From Leifsonia sp. NPDC080035 (GTDB lineage: Bacteria > Actinomycetota > Actinomycetes > Actinomycetales > Microbacteriaceae), in NCBI RefSeq assembly GCF_040050925.1, contig NZ_CP157390.1:3782001-3846000 (forward strand): 64,000 bases of DNA, given 5' to 3'. The stretch's first letter is position 1, and each line of letters opens with the position of its first letter. Shown one piece after another: positions 56,028 to 64,000 of the stretch. A model generated the notes under the pieces. The model did not search any database. It was not told the DNA's origin and worked only from the letters and a program-made list of their open reading frames with translations. The translations under genes and the position numbers were made by a program.

Positions 56028-57013
56028 GCGCCGCACCCGAGGGGCGCCGGATGCTGCGCCTCGAGGTCCGCAACGCCCAGACGCCGATCGAGCGCAAACC
56101 CGAGTGGATCAAGACGCGCGCGAAGATGGGCCCCGAATACCGGCAGCTGCACGGCCTGGTGAAGTCCGAGGAGCTGCACACCGTCTGCCAGGAGGCCGGC
56201 TGCCCGAACATCTACGAGTGCTGGGAGGACAGGGAGGCCACGTTCCTCATCGGGGGCTCGCAGTGCACCAGGCGCTGCGACTTCTGCCAGATCGACACCG
56301 GCAAGCCCGCCGAGTTCGACAGGGACGAACCGCGCAGGGTCGCCGAGTCGGTGGCGCGGATGGGGCTGCGCTACTCCACCGTCACCGGCGTCGCCCGCGA
56401 CGACCTCCCCGACGAGGGCTCGTGGCTGTACGCCGAAACCATCCGCGAAATCCATCGGCAGAGCCCCGGCACCGGCGTCGAGATCCTGGTGCCCGACTTC
56501 TCCGGCAACCCGGACCACCTCGGCGAGGTCTTCTCCGCGCGCCCGGAGGTGTTCGCCCACAACGTCGAGACCGTCCCGCGCATCTTCAAGCGCATCCGCC
56601 CGGCCTTCCGCTACGACCGCTCGCTGGATGTGCTCACCCAGGGACGCGCCGCCGGCCTGATCACGAAGTCGAACCTCATCCTCGGGATGGGCGAGGAGCG
56701 CGCCGAGGTCAGCCAGGCCCTGCGCGACCTGCACGACGCCGGGACCGACATCATCACGATCACCCAGTACCTGCGGCCGAGCCCTCGCCACCTCCCGGTC
56801 GCACGCTGGGTGCATCCGGACGAGTTCGTCGAGCTGAAGGCCGAGGCGGAGGAGATCGGCTTCCTCGGCGTGCTGGCCGGTCCCCTGGTGCGCTCGTCGT
56901 ACCGCGCCGGGCGCCTGTGGGCGCAGTCGATGCGCGCCAAGGGCCGCGAGATCCCGGCCGAGCTGCGGCCGCTGGTCGACGCCTCGCTCGGCTTCGCACA
57001 GGCCGTCTCGTGA
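56024..57013 (+). CDS. lipA: Lipoyl synthase
   Basis: A 329-aa radical-SAM enzyme that inserts two sulfurs into the octanoyl group. The auxiliary cluster cysteines are in CQEAGCPNIYEC and the SAM-binding CxxxCxxC is CTRRCDFCQ. SRGGMGEERAEV-like and VRSSYRAG segments are in place. The GTG start overlaps the lipB stop (TGA) by 4 nt, so both should be translationally coupled. Confidence 0.96.
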   Translation: MSAAPEGRRMLRLEVRNAQTPIERKPEWIKTRAKMGPEYRQLHGLVKSEELHTVCQEAGCPNIYECWEDREATFLIGGSQCTRRCDFCQIDTGKPAEFDRDEPRRVAESVARMGLRYSTVTGVARDDLPDEGSWLYAETIREIHRQSPGTGVEILVPDFSGNPDHLGEVFSARPEVFAHNVETVPRIFKRIRPAFRYDRSLDVLTQGRAAGLITKSNLILGMGEERAEVSQALRDLHDAGTDIITITQYLRPSPRHLPVARWVHPDEFVELKAEAEEIGFLGVLAGPLVRSSYRAGRLWAQSMRAKGREIPAELRPLVDASLGFAQAVS

Positions 57014-57073
57014 CCTGCTCTGCCGCCCGCGAACACGTCGTCTCGCGGGCGGCCGAGCCGGTATCCTATGTCT

Positions 57074-57772
57074 ATGGCACGTAAGGACAAGTCCACCAAG
57101 GAGCCCGGCCGTCTGAAGCAGATGTGGCAGGTCTTCCAGATGACCCGTCGCTACGACGACCGCGCGGTCCTCTACATCGTCCTCGGACTCGCCCTTCCGA
57201 TCGTGGTCGGCATCCTGCTGGCGGTGTTCCTCTCCGGCGGCAACGTCTTCACGATGGTGCTCTGGATCGTCGCCGGCGTGTTCGCCGGCGTGCTGCTGGC
57301 ACTGATCATCCTGGGTCGCCGGGCCGAGCGTGCCGCGTACTCGCAGATCGAGGGGCAGCCGGGCGCCGTCGGCGCCGTGCTGCGCAGCTCGCTGAAGCGC
57401 AGCTGGCGCGGCTCCGAGATGCCCGTCGCCGTCAACGGCAAGACGCAGGACGCGGTCTACCGTGCCACCGGCCGCGGCGGCGTCGTGCTCATCAGCGAGG
57501 GTCCGAAGACCCGCACCCAGCGCATGATCGACGAGGAGCGCCGCAAGGTGACGCGCGTGCTCCCGAACGTGCCCGTGACCACCATCTCGGTCGGTCCGGA
57601 CTCCGACTCGGTGCCGCTGCACAAGGTCCCCCGCACGCTCGCCAAGATCAAGCCGACGCTGACCAAGGCCGAGGTGCTCGCGATCAGCAACCGCCTCCAG
57701 TCGCTGGAGAACTCCATGCCGATCCCGAAGGGCATCGACCCCATGAAGGTGCGCGCGCAGCGCGCCCGCTGA
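57074..57772 (+). CDS. DUF4191 family membrane protein
   Basis: A 232-aa protein with two adjacent transmembrane helices near residues 33-78, flanked by a basic N-terminus and a conserved C-terminal soluble part (QDAVYRATGRGGVVLISEGPKTRTQRMIDEERRKVTRV). Matches DUF4191, commonly found after lipA in actinobacteria. ATG 57074 was chosen; 57068 adds two residues. No catalytic motif evident. Confidence 0.85.
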   Translation: MARKDKSTKEPGRLKQMWQVFQMTRRYDDRAVLYIVLGLALPIVVGILLAVFLSGGNVFTMVLWIVAGVFAGVLLALIILGRRAERAAYSQIEGQPGAVGAVLRSSLKRSWRGSEMPVAVNGKTQDAVYRATGRGGVVLISEGPKTRTQRMIDEERRKVTRVLPNVPVTTISVGPDSDSVPLHKVPRTLAKIKPTLTKAEVLAISNRLQSLENSMPIPKGIDPMKVRAQRAR

Positions 57773-57808
57773 GTCCGGCTCCCCGCCGTCCCGCCGCTCG
57801 GCGGCAGG

Positions 57809-58261
57809 TCACGCGTCGCGCGTCCACCGGTAGTGGATGTCCGGCTCGCGTTCCTCGTTGGCCGTGCCGTCGCTGAGCGCCACGATCGCGAAGCCGTTGC
57901 GCTCGTAGAACCGCCGCGCCCGCGCGTTCCGCTGGAACGTGTGCAGGTTCAGCTCCCCCGGGCCCGTCGCCTTCGCCTCCGCCAGCAGACGCGTCCCGAT
58001 CCCCCGGCCGTGCGCGTCGGGGCGCACGTACAGGTGCTCGAGCCAATCGCCGTCCAGCGCGGAGAACCCCAGCACCGCGGTCCCCTCGATCGCCACCGTC
58101 ACCGAGCACCCGGGCAGCACGACGCCCGCGATCCAGGATCGCGTCTCCTCCTCGGTGTGCAGCGCGGGCAGATACGTCATCCCCGCCCGGGCGGCGAGGA
58201 AGACGTCGGCGACGGCGTCGGCGTCCGCCGCGGACGCGGGACGCAGCAGGAGCGCCCGCAT
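57809..58261 (-). CDS. GNAT-family N-acetyltransferase
   Basis: A 150-aa acetyltransferase. The acetyl-CoA pyrophosphate loop is HGRGIGTRLLAEAKATG near residue 89, preceded by LEHLYVRPDA; the C-terminal strand FYERNGFAIVA is typical. It may modify an amine substrate; identity unknown. It lies just after the RDD-family gene on the same strand. Confidence 0.9.
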   Translation of the reverse strand: MRALLLRPASAADADAVADVFLAARAGMTYLPALHTEEETRSWIAGVVLPGCSVTVAIEGTAVLGFSALDGDWLEHLYVRPDAHGRGIGTRLLAEAKATGPGELNLHTFQRNARARRFYERNGFAIVALSDGTANEEREPDIHYRWTRDA

Positions 58262-58262
58262 G

Positions 58263-58685
58263 TCAGCCGCGGATGAGGACGGTGCCGGCCACCTTGTCGT
58301 GGAAGCCGCGCTGGTCGGAGTCCCAGACGAGAGCCGGGATCACGACGCACAGCAGCACCGTGCGGACGATCGGCCGCCACACGCCGACCCAGCCGCCGCG
58401 GATGGCGACGACCCGCATCCCGAAGATCCGGTGCCCGATGCTGCCGCCGATGGTCGGGATGAACACGACCTGCATCAGCGCGAAGATCCCGATGTTCGCC
58501 CACGGGTCGTAGTGGAAGAACGCGAACGAGATCAGGGACGCGATCGCCCAGTCGACGACGATCGCGCCGATGCGGCGACCAGCTCGTCCCACCGACCGCG
58601 GGCCTGCCTCCGGGAGCCCGAGACGCTCCCCGGGATAGCGGCTGGGCGCGATGTCGCGGGGGCGCTGAGAGGGGTTCTGGGGCAC
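58263..58685 (-). CDS. RDD-family membrane protein
   Basis: A 140-aa protein with about three membrane helices. The RDD-type helix starts RRIGAIVVDWAIASLISFAFF with the conserved Arg and Asp, and RGFHDKVAGTVLI near the end is the typical family tail. GTG 58685 gives the family start QNPSQRPRDIAPSRYPGERLGLP. It is divergent from glnA and 1 bp from the GNAT gene. Function unknown. Confidence 0.82.
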   Translation of the reverse strand: MPQNPSQRPRDIAPSRYPGERLGLPEAGPRSVGRAGRRIGAIVVDWAIASLISFAFFHYDPWANIGIFALMQVVFIPTIGGSIGHRIFGMRVVAIRGGWVGVWRPIVRTVLLCVVIPALVWDSDQRGFHDKVAGTVLIRG

Positions 58686-58714
58686 CCGATCGAGTTTACC
58701 CGGGGCACGTATGC

Positions 58715-58752
58715 GTAACACGCCGGAAACATTTGCGTCACGGGAGGGAAAC
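58715..58752 (+). promoter_or_regulatory. Tandem GlnR boxes upstream of glnA
   Basis: Two sites match GTnAC-N6-GAAAC: GTAAC-ACGCCG-GAAAC at 58715-58730 and GTCAC-GGGAGG-GAAAC at 58737-58752. Their starts are exactly 22 bp apart, the canonical GlnR arrangement. They precede glnA by 73 nt and lie within the divergent region shared with the RDD gene. Activation of glnA under nitrogen limitation is expected. Confidence 0.85.
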
Positions 58753-58825
58753 GGCCTCCCCGTACGGTGGGTGTCGGGCTGCACGCGCAGTCCGGTCATC
58801 GCACAGCCATTGGGAGTCCTAACGT

Positions 58826-60250
58826 ATGTTCCGCGATTCTTCCGAGGTGCTCAAGTTCATCAAGGACACGGACGTCAAGTTCCTTGATATCCGCTTCACC
58901 GACCTGCCCGGTGTGCAGCAGCACTTCAACATCCCCGCCTCGACCGTCGACGAGGAGTTCTTCTCCGTCGGTCAGCTCTTCGACGGCTCCTCGATCCGCG
59001 GCTTCGCGTCGATCCACGAGTCGGACATGCAGCTCATCCCCGATGTGTCGACCGCGTACATCGACCCGTTCCGCGTCGAGCGGACGCTGATCATGGTGTT
59101 CGACATCTACAACCCGCGCAACGGCGAGATCTACGCGAAGGACCCGCGTCAGGTCGCCAAGAAGGCGGAGAAGTACCTCGCCTCCACCGGCATCGCGGAC
59201 ACCGCGTTCTTCGCCCCCGAGGCCGAGTTCTACATCTTCGACGACGTCCGCTACGAGGTGAACCAGCACTCGAGCTTCTACGCGGTGGACTCCGAGGAGG
59301 GCGCCTGGAACACCGGCCGCACGGAAGAGGGCGGCAATCTGGGCAACAAGACGCCGTACAAGGGCGGCTACTTCCCGGTCAGCCCGGTCGACAAGCAGGC
59401 CGACCTGCGCGACGACATCTCGCTGAAGCTGATCGACGCCGGCCTCGTCCTGGAGCGCGCGCACCACGAGGTGGGCACCGGCGGCCAGGCGGAGATCAAC
59501 TACCGCTTCGACACCATGGTCCACGCGGCGGACGACCTCCTCAAGTTCAAGTACATCGTCAAGAACACGGCCGAGCAGTGGGGCAAGACCGCCACGTTCA
59601 TGCCGAAGCCGCTCTTCGGCGACAACGGCTCCGGCATGCACACCCACCAGTCGCTGTGGAACGACGGCAAGCCGCTGTTCTACGACGAGTCCGGCTACGG
59701 CGGCCTCTCCGACATCGCCCGCTGGTACATCGGCGGACTGCTCAAGCACGCCCCCGCCGTGCTGGCCTTCACGAACCCGACGGTGAACTCGTTCCACCGC
59801 CTAGTCCCGGGCTTCGAGGCCCCGGTCAACCTGGTCTACTCGGCCGGTAACCGCTCGGCGTCGATCCGCATCCCGATCACGGGCACCAACCCGAAGGCCA
59901 AGCGCATCGAGTTCCGCGCTCCTGACGCCTCGGGCAACCCGTACCTCGCGTTCGCCGCCCAGCTGATGGCGGGCCTCGACGGCATCAAGAACCGCATCGA
60001 GCCGCACGAGCCTGTCGACAAGGACCTCTACGAGCTGCCGCCCGAGGAGGCCAAGAACATCCCCCAGGTGCCGGCGTCGCTCGGCGAGGCCCTCGACGCG
60101 CTCGAGGCGGACCACGACTTCCTCACCGCGGGCGGCGTGTTCACCCCCGAGCTGATCGAGACCTGGATCGAGTACAAGCGCGAGAAGGAGATCAAGCCGC
60201 TCGCGCAGCGTCCGCACCCCTTCGAGTACGAGCTGTACTACGGGGTCTGA
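58826..60250 (+). CDS. glnA: Glutamine synthetase type I
   Basis: A 474-aa dodecameric enzyme joining ammonia and glutamate. Motifs: FDGSSIRGF, FAPEAEFYIFDD, NNGSGMHTHQSLW-like KPLFGDNGSGMHTHQS, NRSASIRIP, and the adenylylation site YELPPEEAK, so it is regulated by GlnE-type adenylylation as in other type I-beta enzymes. ATG 58826. Preceded by tandem GlnR boxes and followed by a strong hairpin. Confidence 0.97.
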   Translation: MFRDSSEVLKFIKDTDVKFLDIRFTDLPGVQQHFNIPASTVDEEFFSVGQLFDGSSIRGFASIHESDMQLIPDVSTAYIDPFRVERTLIMVFDIYNPRNGEIYAKDPRQVAKKAEKYLASTGIADTAFFAPEAEFYIFDDVRYEVNQHSSFYAVDSEEGAWNTGRTEEGGNLGNKTPYKGGYFPVSPVDKQADLRDDISLKLIDAGLVLERAHHEVGTGGQAEINYRFDTMVHAADDLLKFKYIVKNTAEQWGKTATFMPKPLFGDNGSGMHTHQSLWNDGKPLFYDESGYGGLSDIARWYIGGLLKHAPAVLAFTNPTVNSFHRLVPGFEAPVNLVYSAGNRSASIRIPITGTNPKAKRIEFRAPDASGNPYLAFAAQLMAGLDGIKNRIEPHEPVDKDLYELPPEEAKNIPQVPASLGEALDALEADHDFLTAGGVFTPELIETWIEYKREKEIKPLAQRPHPFEYELYYGV

Positions 60251-60261
60251 TCCCGCCGAGA

Positions 60262-60298
60262 CGAAGCGCCCGCCGACATCGCGTCGGCGGGCGCTTCG
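60262..60298 (+). terminator. 16-bp stem hairpin after glnA
   Basis: CGAAGCGCCCGCCGAC (60262-60277) pairs perfectly with 60283-60298 around loop ATCGC, 11 nt past the glnA stop. The next gene is convergent, so it may terminate both. Confidence 0.85.
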
Positions 60299-60328
60299 CC
60301 GTTATCGGCTTCGGGAGAGGGCTCGACG

Positions 60329-60550
60329 TCAGTCCGCGTCCGCTGTCGACCCCGCGCCAGGCCTGGTCATCGCCGGCTCTCGCGGCGGCCACGTCACCAG
60401 GAGGAAGGCGGCGATCGGGCCGAGGAAGAGCGTCAGCAGGAACCACCACCAGGCCGACCGGTTGCGGGTGCGGGCGTAGCCGCCGGCGAGGATCGCCACG
60501 GTCAGCCAGAGTGCTGAGATGGCGGGCGTGATGGATGCGTCGATCTGCAT
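60329..60550 (-). CDS. Small two-helix membrane protein
   Basis: A 73-aa protein with two hydrophobic helices (about residues 9-24 and 33-54, LWLTVAILAGGYA and WWWFLLTLFLGPIAAFLLV) and a polar C-terminus. No family is recognised with confidence. It is convergent with glnA and starts with ATG 60550. Confidence 0.55.
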   Translation of the reverse strand: MQIDASITPAISALWLTVAILAGGYARTRNRSAWWWFLLTLFLGPIAAFLLVTWPPREPAMTRPGAGSTADAD

Positions 60551-60577
60551 CCTCCGTACGCTACCAGCGGGGGCGGG

Positions 60578-60907
60578 TCAGCCGATGTCGTCCGTGAGGT
60601 CGACGTCGGCTGCGGACTGCGCCTCGGGACGGCGCGGCTCCAGTTCCGCGGTCAGGGTGCGCAGCCGCTCCACCAGATCGTCATCGGCCAGCTCCGGGCC
60701 CGCGAGCTCGACCGGCTCGCTGACCAGCTGGCTCGCCGGGCCGACCAGGAGTTCGATGGTGCCGTCGTCCCCCTCCGCGGTGTGCGCGGGCACGAAGACG
60801 GTGTCGGCCGTCCCGTTGCGGGCGAGCGCCCGCGCGTACGCGAGCAGTGCCTCGGCGATCGCGTCCCCCGTGTAGAGCGTGCCCCCTGCATAAACGATCC
60901 TTCGCAT
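60578..60907 (-). CDS. Hypothetical protein
   Basis: A 109-aa soluble, acidic protein beginning RRIVYAGGTLYTGDAIAEALLAYARALARNG. Helical N-terminal half and a short beta-rich stretch (TIELLVGPASQLVSEPVEL). I do not recognise it. ATG 60907; longer upstream frames are Arg-rich and non-coding. It sits between small genes and the divergent YciI gene. Confidence 0.55.
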   Translation of the reverse strand: MRRIVYAGGTLYTGDAIAEALLAYARALARNGTADTVFVPAHTAEGDDGTIELLVGPASQLVSEPVELAGPELADDDLVERLRTLTAELEPRRPEAQSAADVDLTDDIG

Positions 60908-61004
60908 GCGATGCACAGAACCACGGGCACACGCGGGCGTCCAGGGCCTTGCCGATCGCCTCGAAGGCGTGCGCCGGAGCCGGCGAAGAATTCTTGGCGC
61001 CCGG

Positions 61005-61033
61005 TGTCGACCTTTCCGCGTGCCGTTCGACAC
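61005..61033 (+). promoter_or_regulatory. Possible ECF42-type promoter upstream of the YciI gene
   Basis: TGTCGA at 61005-61010 and CGACAC at 61028-61033 are 17 bp apart and lie 50 nt before the YciI start. Reported ECF42 promoters have TGTCGA in the -35 region and CGA/CGTC-like sequence in the -10 region (from memory). The linked sigma gene is an ECF42 member, so autoregulation is plausible. Confidence 0.5.
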
Positions 61034-61083
61034 GATAGTAGGAGGGTGCGAAAGGGCACCCGCAGACGCTCAGGGAGAAACCC

Positions 61084-61512
61084 ATGAAGTACATGCTGAT
61101 CATGCGAGGCACCGACGCCGCCAAGGCCGCTTACGAGGAGATGGACTTCAACGAGGTCATCACGAAGATGGGCCAGTACAACGAGCAGCTCATCTCGGCC
61201 GGCGTGCTGCTGGCCGGCGAAGGACTGTCGGACGACGTCGCGACCACCGGGTTCGTCGTCGACTTCTCCAGCACGCCCCCTGCGGTGACGGACGGCCCCT
61301 ACGGTGAGACCCACGAGCTGTTCAACGGTTTCTGGATCATCGAGGTCAGCTCGAAGGAGGAGGCCGCGGAGTGGGCGGCGCGCTGCCCGCTCGGCCCCGG
61401 ATCCAAGCTGGAGGTGCGCCGGGTTACCGACGAGAGCGACTTCGCGGCGTTCGCCGACAACGAGTACCTCCAGAAGGAGGCCGAGTGGCGCGCGGCCGCC
61501 GACAAGGCCTGA
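61084..61512 (+). CDS. YciI/DGPF-type small protein
   Basis: A 142-aa protein with MKYMLIMRG at the start and the TDGPYGETHELFNGFWIIEV block that defines the DGPF subgroup of YciI-like proteins. Such proteins are the usual partner encoded next to ECF42 sigma factors. It lies 36 nt upstream of the sigma gene. No enzymatic function is certain. Confidence 0.88.
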   Translation: MKYMLIMRGTDAAKAAYEEMDFNEVITKMGQYNEQLISAGVLLAGEGLSDDVATTGFVVDFSSTPPAVTDGPYGETHELFNGFWIIEVSSKEEAAEWAARCPLGPGSKLEVRRVTDESDFAAFADNEYLQKEAEWRAAADKA

Positions 61513-61548
61513 GCCGCTGACGCGGAGAGGCGGAAGCGGAGCAGCAGG

Positions 61549-62826
61549 ATGAACGGGATCCCGGCGCGGGTCGACGCCGTCTGGCGCATCGACGGCGCAC
61601 GCGTCGTCGCGACGCTCGCGAAGCTGACCGGCGACGTCGGCCTCGCCGAGGATCTCGCCCAGGAGGCGGTCGTCGAGGCTCTCCGGCAGTGGCCGCGCGA
61701 CGGCGTGCCGGAGAACCCGGGCGGCTGGCTCACCGCGGTCGCCAAGCGGCGCGCGATCGACCACTGGCGGCGACGCGAGGGGCTGGACGACCGTTACCGC
61801 GCGATCGCGCAGACGCTGGAGGAGTCGGCCGAGGCGGCGTGGGAGCCGATCGACGACGACGTGCTCCGGCTGGTCTTCACCGCGTGCCATCCGGTGCTGT
61901 CCCGGGAGGCGCAGGTTGCGCTCACGCTGCGGATCGTCGCCGGCCTCAGCACCGAGGAGATCGCGCGGATGTACTTCGTGCCGGTCGCCACGGTGCAGCA
62001 GCGGATCGTGCGGGCCAAGAAGACCATCCAGGCCGCAAAGGTGCCGTTCGCGACGCCGGAGCCGTCCGAGTGGAAGGGTCGGCTCGCCGGAGTGCTCGGC
62101 GTCGTCTACCTGGTGTTCACCGAGGGCTACGCAGCGACGACCGGGCGCGAGTGGATGCGTCCCGAGCTCGCCAACGAGGCGCTCCGGCTGGGCAGGATGC
62201 TCGCGGCGCTGCTCCCCCGCGAGCCGGAGGTGCACGGGCTCGTCGCCCTGATGGAGCTGCAGGCCGCGCGGTTCGCGGCCCGCACGCGCGGAGACGGGAC
62301 GCCCGTCCTGCTCGCCGACCAGGACCGCACCCGCTGGGACCGCGGCCAGATCGGGCGCGGCAGGGCGGCGCTCCACCGTTCGGACGAGCTCGGCCGCGGG
62401 CGCGGGCCGTACGCCCTGCAGGCGGCCATCGCCGAATGCCACGCAGTCGCACCCAGCGCGGAGGAGACCGACTGGGCGCGCATCGTGCTGCTCTACGAGG
62501 CGCTCGGGACGCTGGCGCCCAATCCGGTCGTCGAGCTGAACCGCGCCGCCGCGGTGTCGATGGCCACCGGGCCGGCGAGCGCGCTGCGGATCGTCGACGA
62601 GCTGGTTGCGCAGGGCGCGCTCCGAGGCTCGCATCTTCTGCCGAGCGTGCGCGGCGAACTGCTGGCCCAGCTGGGACGCACACAGGAGGCGGTCTCCGAG
62701 CTCAGCGCGGCGGCGGCCCTCGCGGGCAACGACCGGGAGCGCGATGTGCTCCTCGGGAAAGCCGCGCGGCTGCGGGACGGGAGAGCGGACCCGGCGCCCG
62801 GAGACGACGCCCGTCATGTTTCGTAG
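61549..62826 (+). CDS. ECF-type RNA polymerase sigma factor with C-terminal TPR-like domain (ECF42 group)
   Basis: A 425-aa extended sigma factor. Region 2 contains VGLAEDLAQEAVVEALRQWPRDGVPENPGGWLTAVAKRRAIDHWRRRE. Region 4 contains LSTEEIARMYFVPVATVQQRIVRAKKTI. The rest is a helical region with repeats (LGTLAPNPVVELNRAAAVSMATGPASALRIVDELV). This layout and the adjacent YciI protein define ECF42. No anti-sigma gene is nearby. ATG 61549. Confidence 0.92.
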   Translation: MNGIPARVDAVWRIDGARVVATLAKLTGDVGLAEDLAQEAVVEALRQWPRDGVPENPGGWLTAVAKRRAIDHWRRREGLDDRYRAIAQTLEESAEAAWEPIDDDVLRLVFTACHPVLSREAQVALTLRIVAGLSTEEIARMYFVPVATVQQRIVRAKKTIQAAKVPFATPEPSEWKGRLAGVLGVVYLVFTEGYAATTGREWMRPELANEALRLGRMLAALLPREPEVHGLVALMELQAARFAARTRGDGTPVLLADQDRTRWDRGQIGRGRAALHRSDELGRGRGPYALQAAIAECHAVAPSAEETDWARIVLLYEALGTLAPNPVVELNRAAAVSMATGPASALRIVDELVAQGALRGSHLLPSVRGELLAQLGRTQEAVSELSAAAALAGNDRERDVLLGKAARLRDGRADPAPGDDARHVS

Positions 62827-62868
62827 CACGGCGCGCCGACGGCAGACCCGCCGTTCTACGGTCGAGGG

Positions 62869-64000
62869 ATGAGCTCTTCCCCGACATCCTCACCATCACC
62901 GTCGTCATCCACCACCGCGCGGAGCACACCCGCTGCGGCTCGCCCGAAGAAGCCGTGGTGGCGCTCCTTCGGTGTCCAGGTCACCGCGGCCCTGGTCCTC
63001 GGCGTCGTCGTCGGCGTGATCGCGCGCCAGCTCGGCACCAGCGGGCCGGACGCCGCCCCCAACGGCCTCACCGCGACGCTCGACACGATCGGCGGCGCCT
63101 ACGTGTCGCTGCTGAAGGCCGCGGTGGTCCCGCTGGTCTTCCTCGCGATCGTCTCCAGCATCGGCAACCTGCGCCGCGTGTCCAACGCCGCCCGCCTGGC
63201 CGGACGCACCCTGTTCTGGTTCGCGGTCACCGCGCTGATCGCCGTCAGCATCGGCATCGTGCTCGGCCTCGTCATCCAGCCGGGCAGCCGCGCTAGCCAC
63301 GGCGAGCTCGCCGCCGCGGACCCGGGCGTCACCGCGACCTGGTGGAACTTCCTGATCGGCCTCGTCCCGGGGAACTTCGCGGGCGCACAGGTCAGCACCA
63401 AGGTCACGCTGGTCGACGGCGCGGCGACCGCGACGTCGGCGGTCAGCTTCAACGTGCTGCAGGTGATCGTCGTCGCGGCCGCGATCGGCATCGCCGCGCT
63501 CAAGGTGGGCAGGAAGGCGGAGCCGTTCCTGACCTTCACGGACTCGGCGCTCAAGATCGTGCAGCGGGTGCTCTGGTGGATCATCCGGCTGGCGCCGCTC
63601 GGCACGTTCGCGCTGATCGCGAACGCCGTCGCCACCTACGGCTGGACCACGATCGGCTCGCTCGCCTGGTTCGTCGCCGCGATCTACATCGGCCTCGCGC
63701 TGGTGCTGTTCGTCGTCTACCCCATCCTGATCCGCTCCAACGGCCTCTCGATCCGCCAGTACTTCTCCGGTGTCTGGCCGGCGGTCCAGCTCGGCTTCGT
63801 GAGCCGCTCCTCCATCGGGACACTGCCACTCACCCAGCGGGTGGTCGAGCGCAACCTGGGTGTTCCGCAGTCGTACGCGTCGTTCGCCGCGCCGCTCGGC
63901 GCCACCACGAAGATGGACGGCTGCGCCGCGATCTACCCCGCCATCGCCGCGATCTTCGTCGCGCAGTTCTACGGCATCCACCTGGACATCTGGCAGTACG
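62869..64000 (+). CDS. Dicarboxylate/amino acid:cation symporter (partial)
   Basis: At least 377 aa; the C-terminus is outside the window. It is a DAACS-family sodium/proton-coupled carrier: VPLVFLAIVSSIGNL, SRSSIGTLPLTQRVVERNLGVP and LGATTKMDGCAAIYPAIAAIFVAQFYG are conserved family segments. In the family NMDG motif the Asn is replaced by Lys (TKMDG). After a Ser/Pro-rich cytoplasmic N-terminus of about 30 residues, the first helix starts FGVQVTAALVLGVVVGVI. ATG 62869. Confidence 0.85.
   Translation, partial: MSSSPTSSPSPSSSTTARSTPAAARPKKPWWRSFGVQVTAALVLGVVVGVIARQLGTSGPDAAPNGLTATLDTIGGAYVSLLKAAVVPLVFLAIVSSIGNLRRVSNAARLAGRTLFWFAVTALIAVSIGIVLGLVIQPGSRASHGELAAADPGVTATWWNFLIGLVPGNFAGAQVSTKVTLVDGAATATSAVSFNVLQVIVVAAAIGIAALKVGRKAEPFLTFTDSALKIVQRVLWWIIRLAPLGTFALIANAVATYGWTTIGSLAWFVAAIYIGLALVLFVVYPILIRSNGLSIRQYFSGVWPAVQLGFVSRSSIGTLPLTQRVVERNLGVPQSYASFAAPLGATTKMDGCAAIYPAIAAIFVAQFYGIHLDIWQY

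Overview
The window is high-GC DNA with dense, short-spaced genes, frequent GTG starts and 4-nt stop/start overlaps. Gene content (DUF3000, DUF3159, DUF3710, DUF4193, SepH, a HrdB-type sigma factor with a long Lys/Ala/acidic N-terminus, a lipB-lipA-DUF4191-RDD-glnA run) points to an actinobacterium. The order dut / DUF3093 / DUF4193 / sepH / parC / parE / murT-gatD / sigA suggests Microbacteriaceae, Leifsonia-like. This placement is inferred from gene order and families, not from a search.

Layout. 1-10.4 kb: tail of an unknown gene, a sulfhydrylase (metY-type), a PemK/MazF-like protein, a divergent Amt-like protein beside a canonical ammonium transporter, a ZapE-like ATPase, sulfurtransferase plus SufE, an alpha/beta hydrolase, DUF3000 and an RNase D-like protein. 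10.5-13.8 kb: fatty acid beta-oxidation pair (thiolase, FadB-type). 13.9-23.7 kb: an accessory-looking block with a formylglycine-generating enzyme, TetR, a sugar ABC importer without its ATPase, a GH2 beta-galactosidase, a MerR/aldo-keto reductase pair and a DHFR-like reductase. 23.7-41.2 kb: dxs, aconitase, a CtpE-like P-type ATPase, DUF3159, DUF3710, dut, DUF3093, DUF4193, sepH, a phosphodiesterase-like enzyme, parC and parE. 41.4-46.9 kb: a DUF7455-type protein, two overlapping alanine-racemase-like genes, gatD, murT and sigA. 47-64 kb: MFS transporter, PAC2 protein, leucyl aminopeptidase, lipoamide dehydrogenase, a 2-oxo acid dehydrogenase E2, a pseudokinase-like membrane protein, lipB, lipA, DUF4191, GNAT, RDD, glnA, small hypotheticals, a YciI/ECF42 pair and the start of a dicarboxylate/glutamate symporter.

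The most unusual region is 41.7-45.5 kb. The first racemase-like gene lacks the PLP lysine and most of the barrel but keeps the C-terminal catalytic Tyr and the RIAMDQ-type motif. The second, overlapping by 4 nt, keeps the barrel and PLP lysine but lacks exactly those C-terminal motifs. Because alanine racemase active sites form across the dimer, the two may form one obligate heterodimer. On the opposite strand, GatD has Ala where the glutaminase nucleophile Cys should be, and its MurT partner has no cysteine and so no zinc ribbon. Microbacteriaceae have group-B peptidoglycan, in which the alpha-carboxyl of D-Glu carries a bridging amino acid instead of an amide. I therefore propose, as inference only, that this cluster is a repurposed module: a split racemase making a D-amino acid and a MurT-GatD variant that ligates an amino acid rather than ammonia to D-Glu.

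Nitrogen control is also visible. Sites matching the actinobacterial GlnR box (GTnAC-N6-GAAAC) occur twice with 22-bp spacing before glnA, and as one perfect box plus a half box at the same 22-bp spacing before amt. Convergent gene ends carry long perfect hairpins, two of which share the same core sequence. I found no rRNA, complete tRNA, CRISPR array or insertion sequence.
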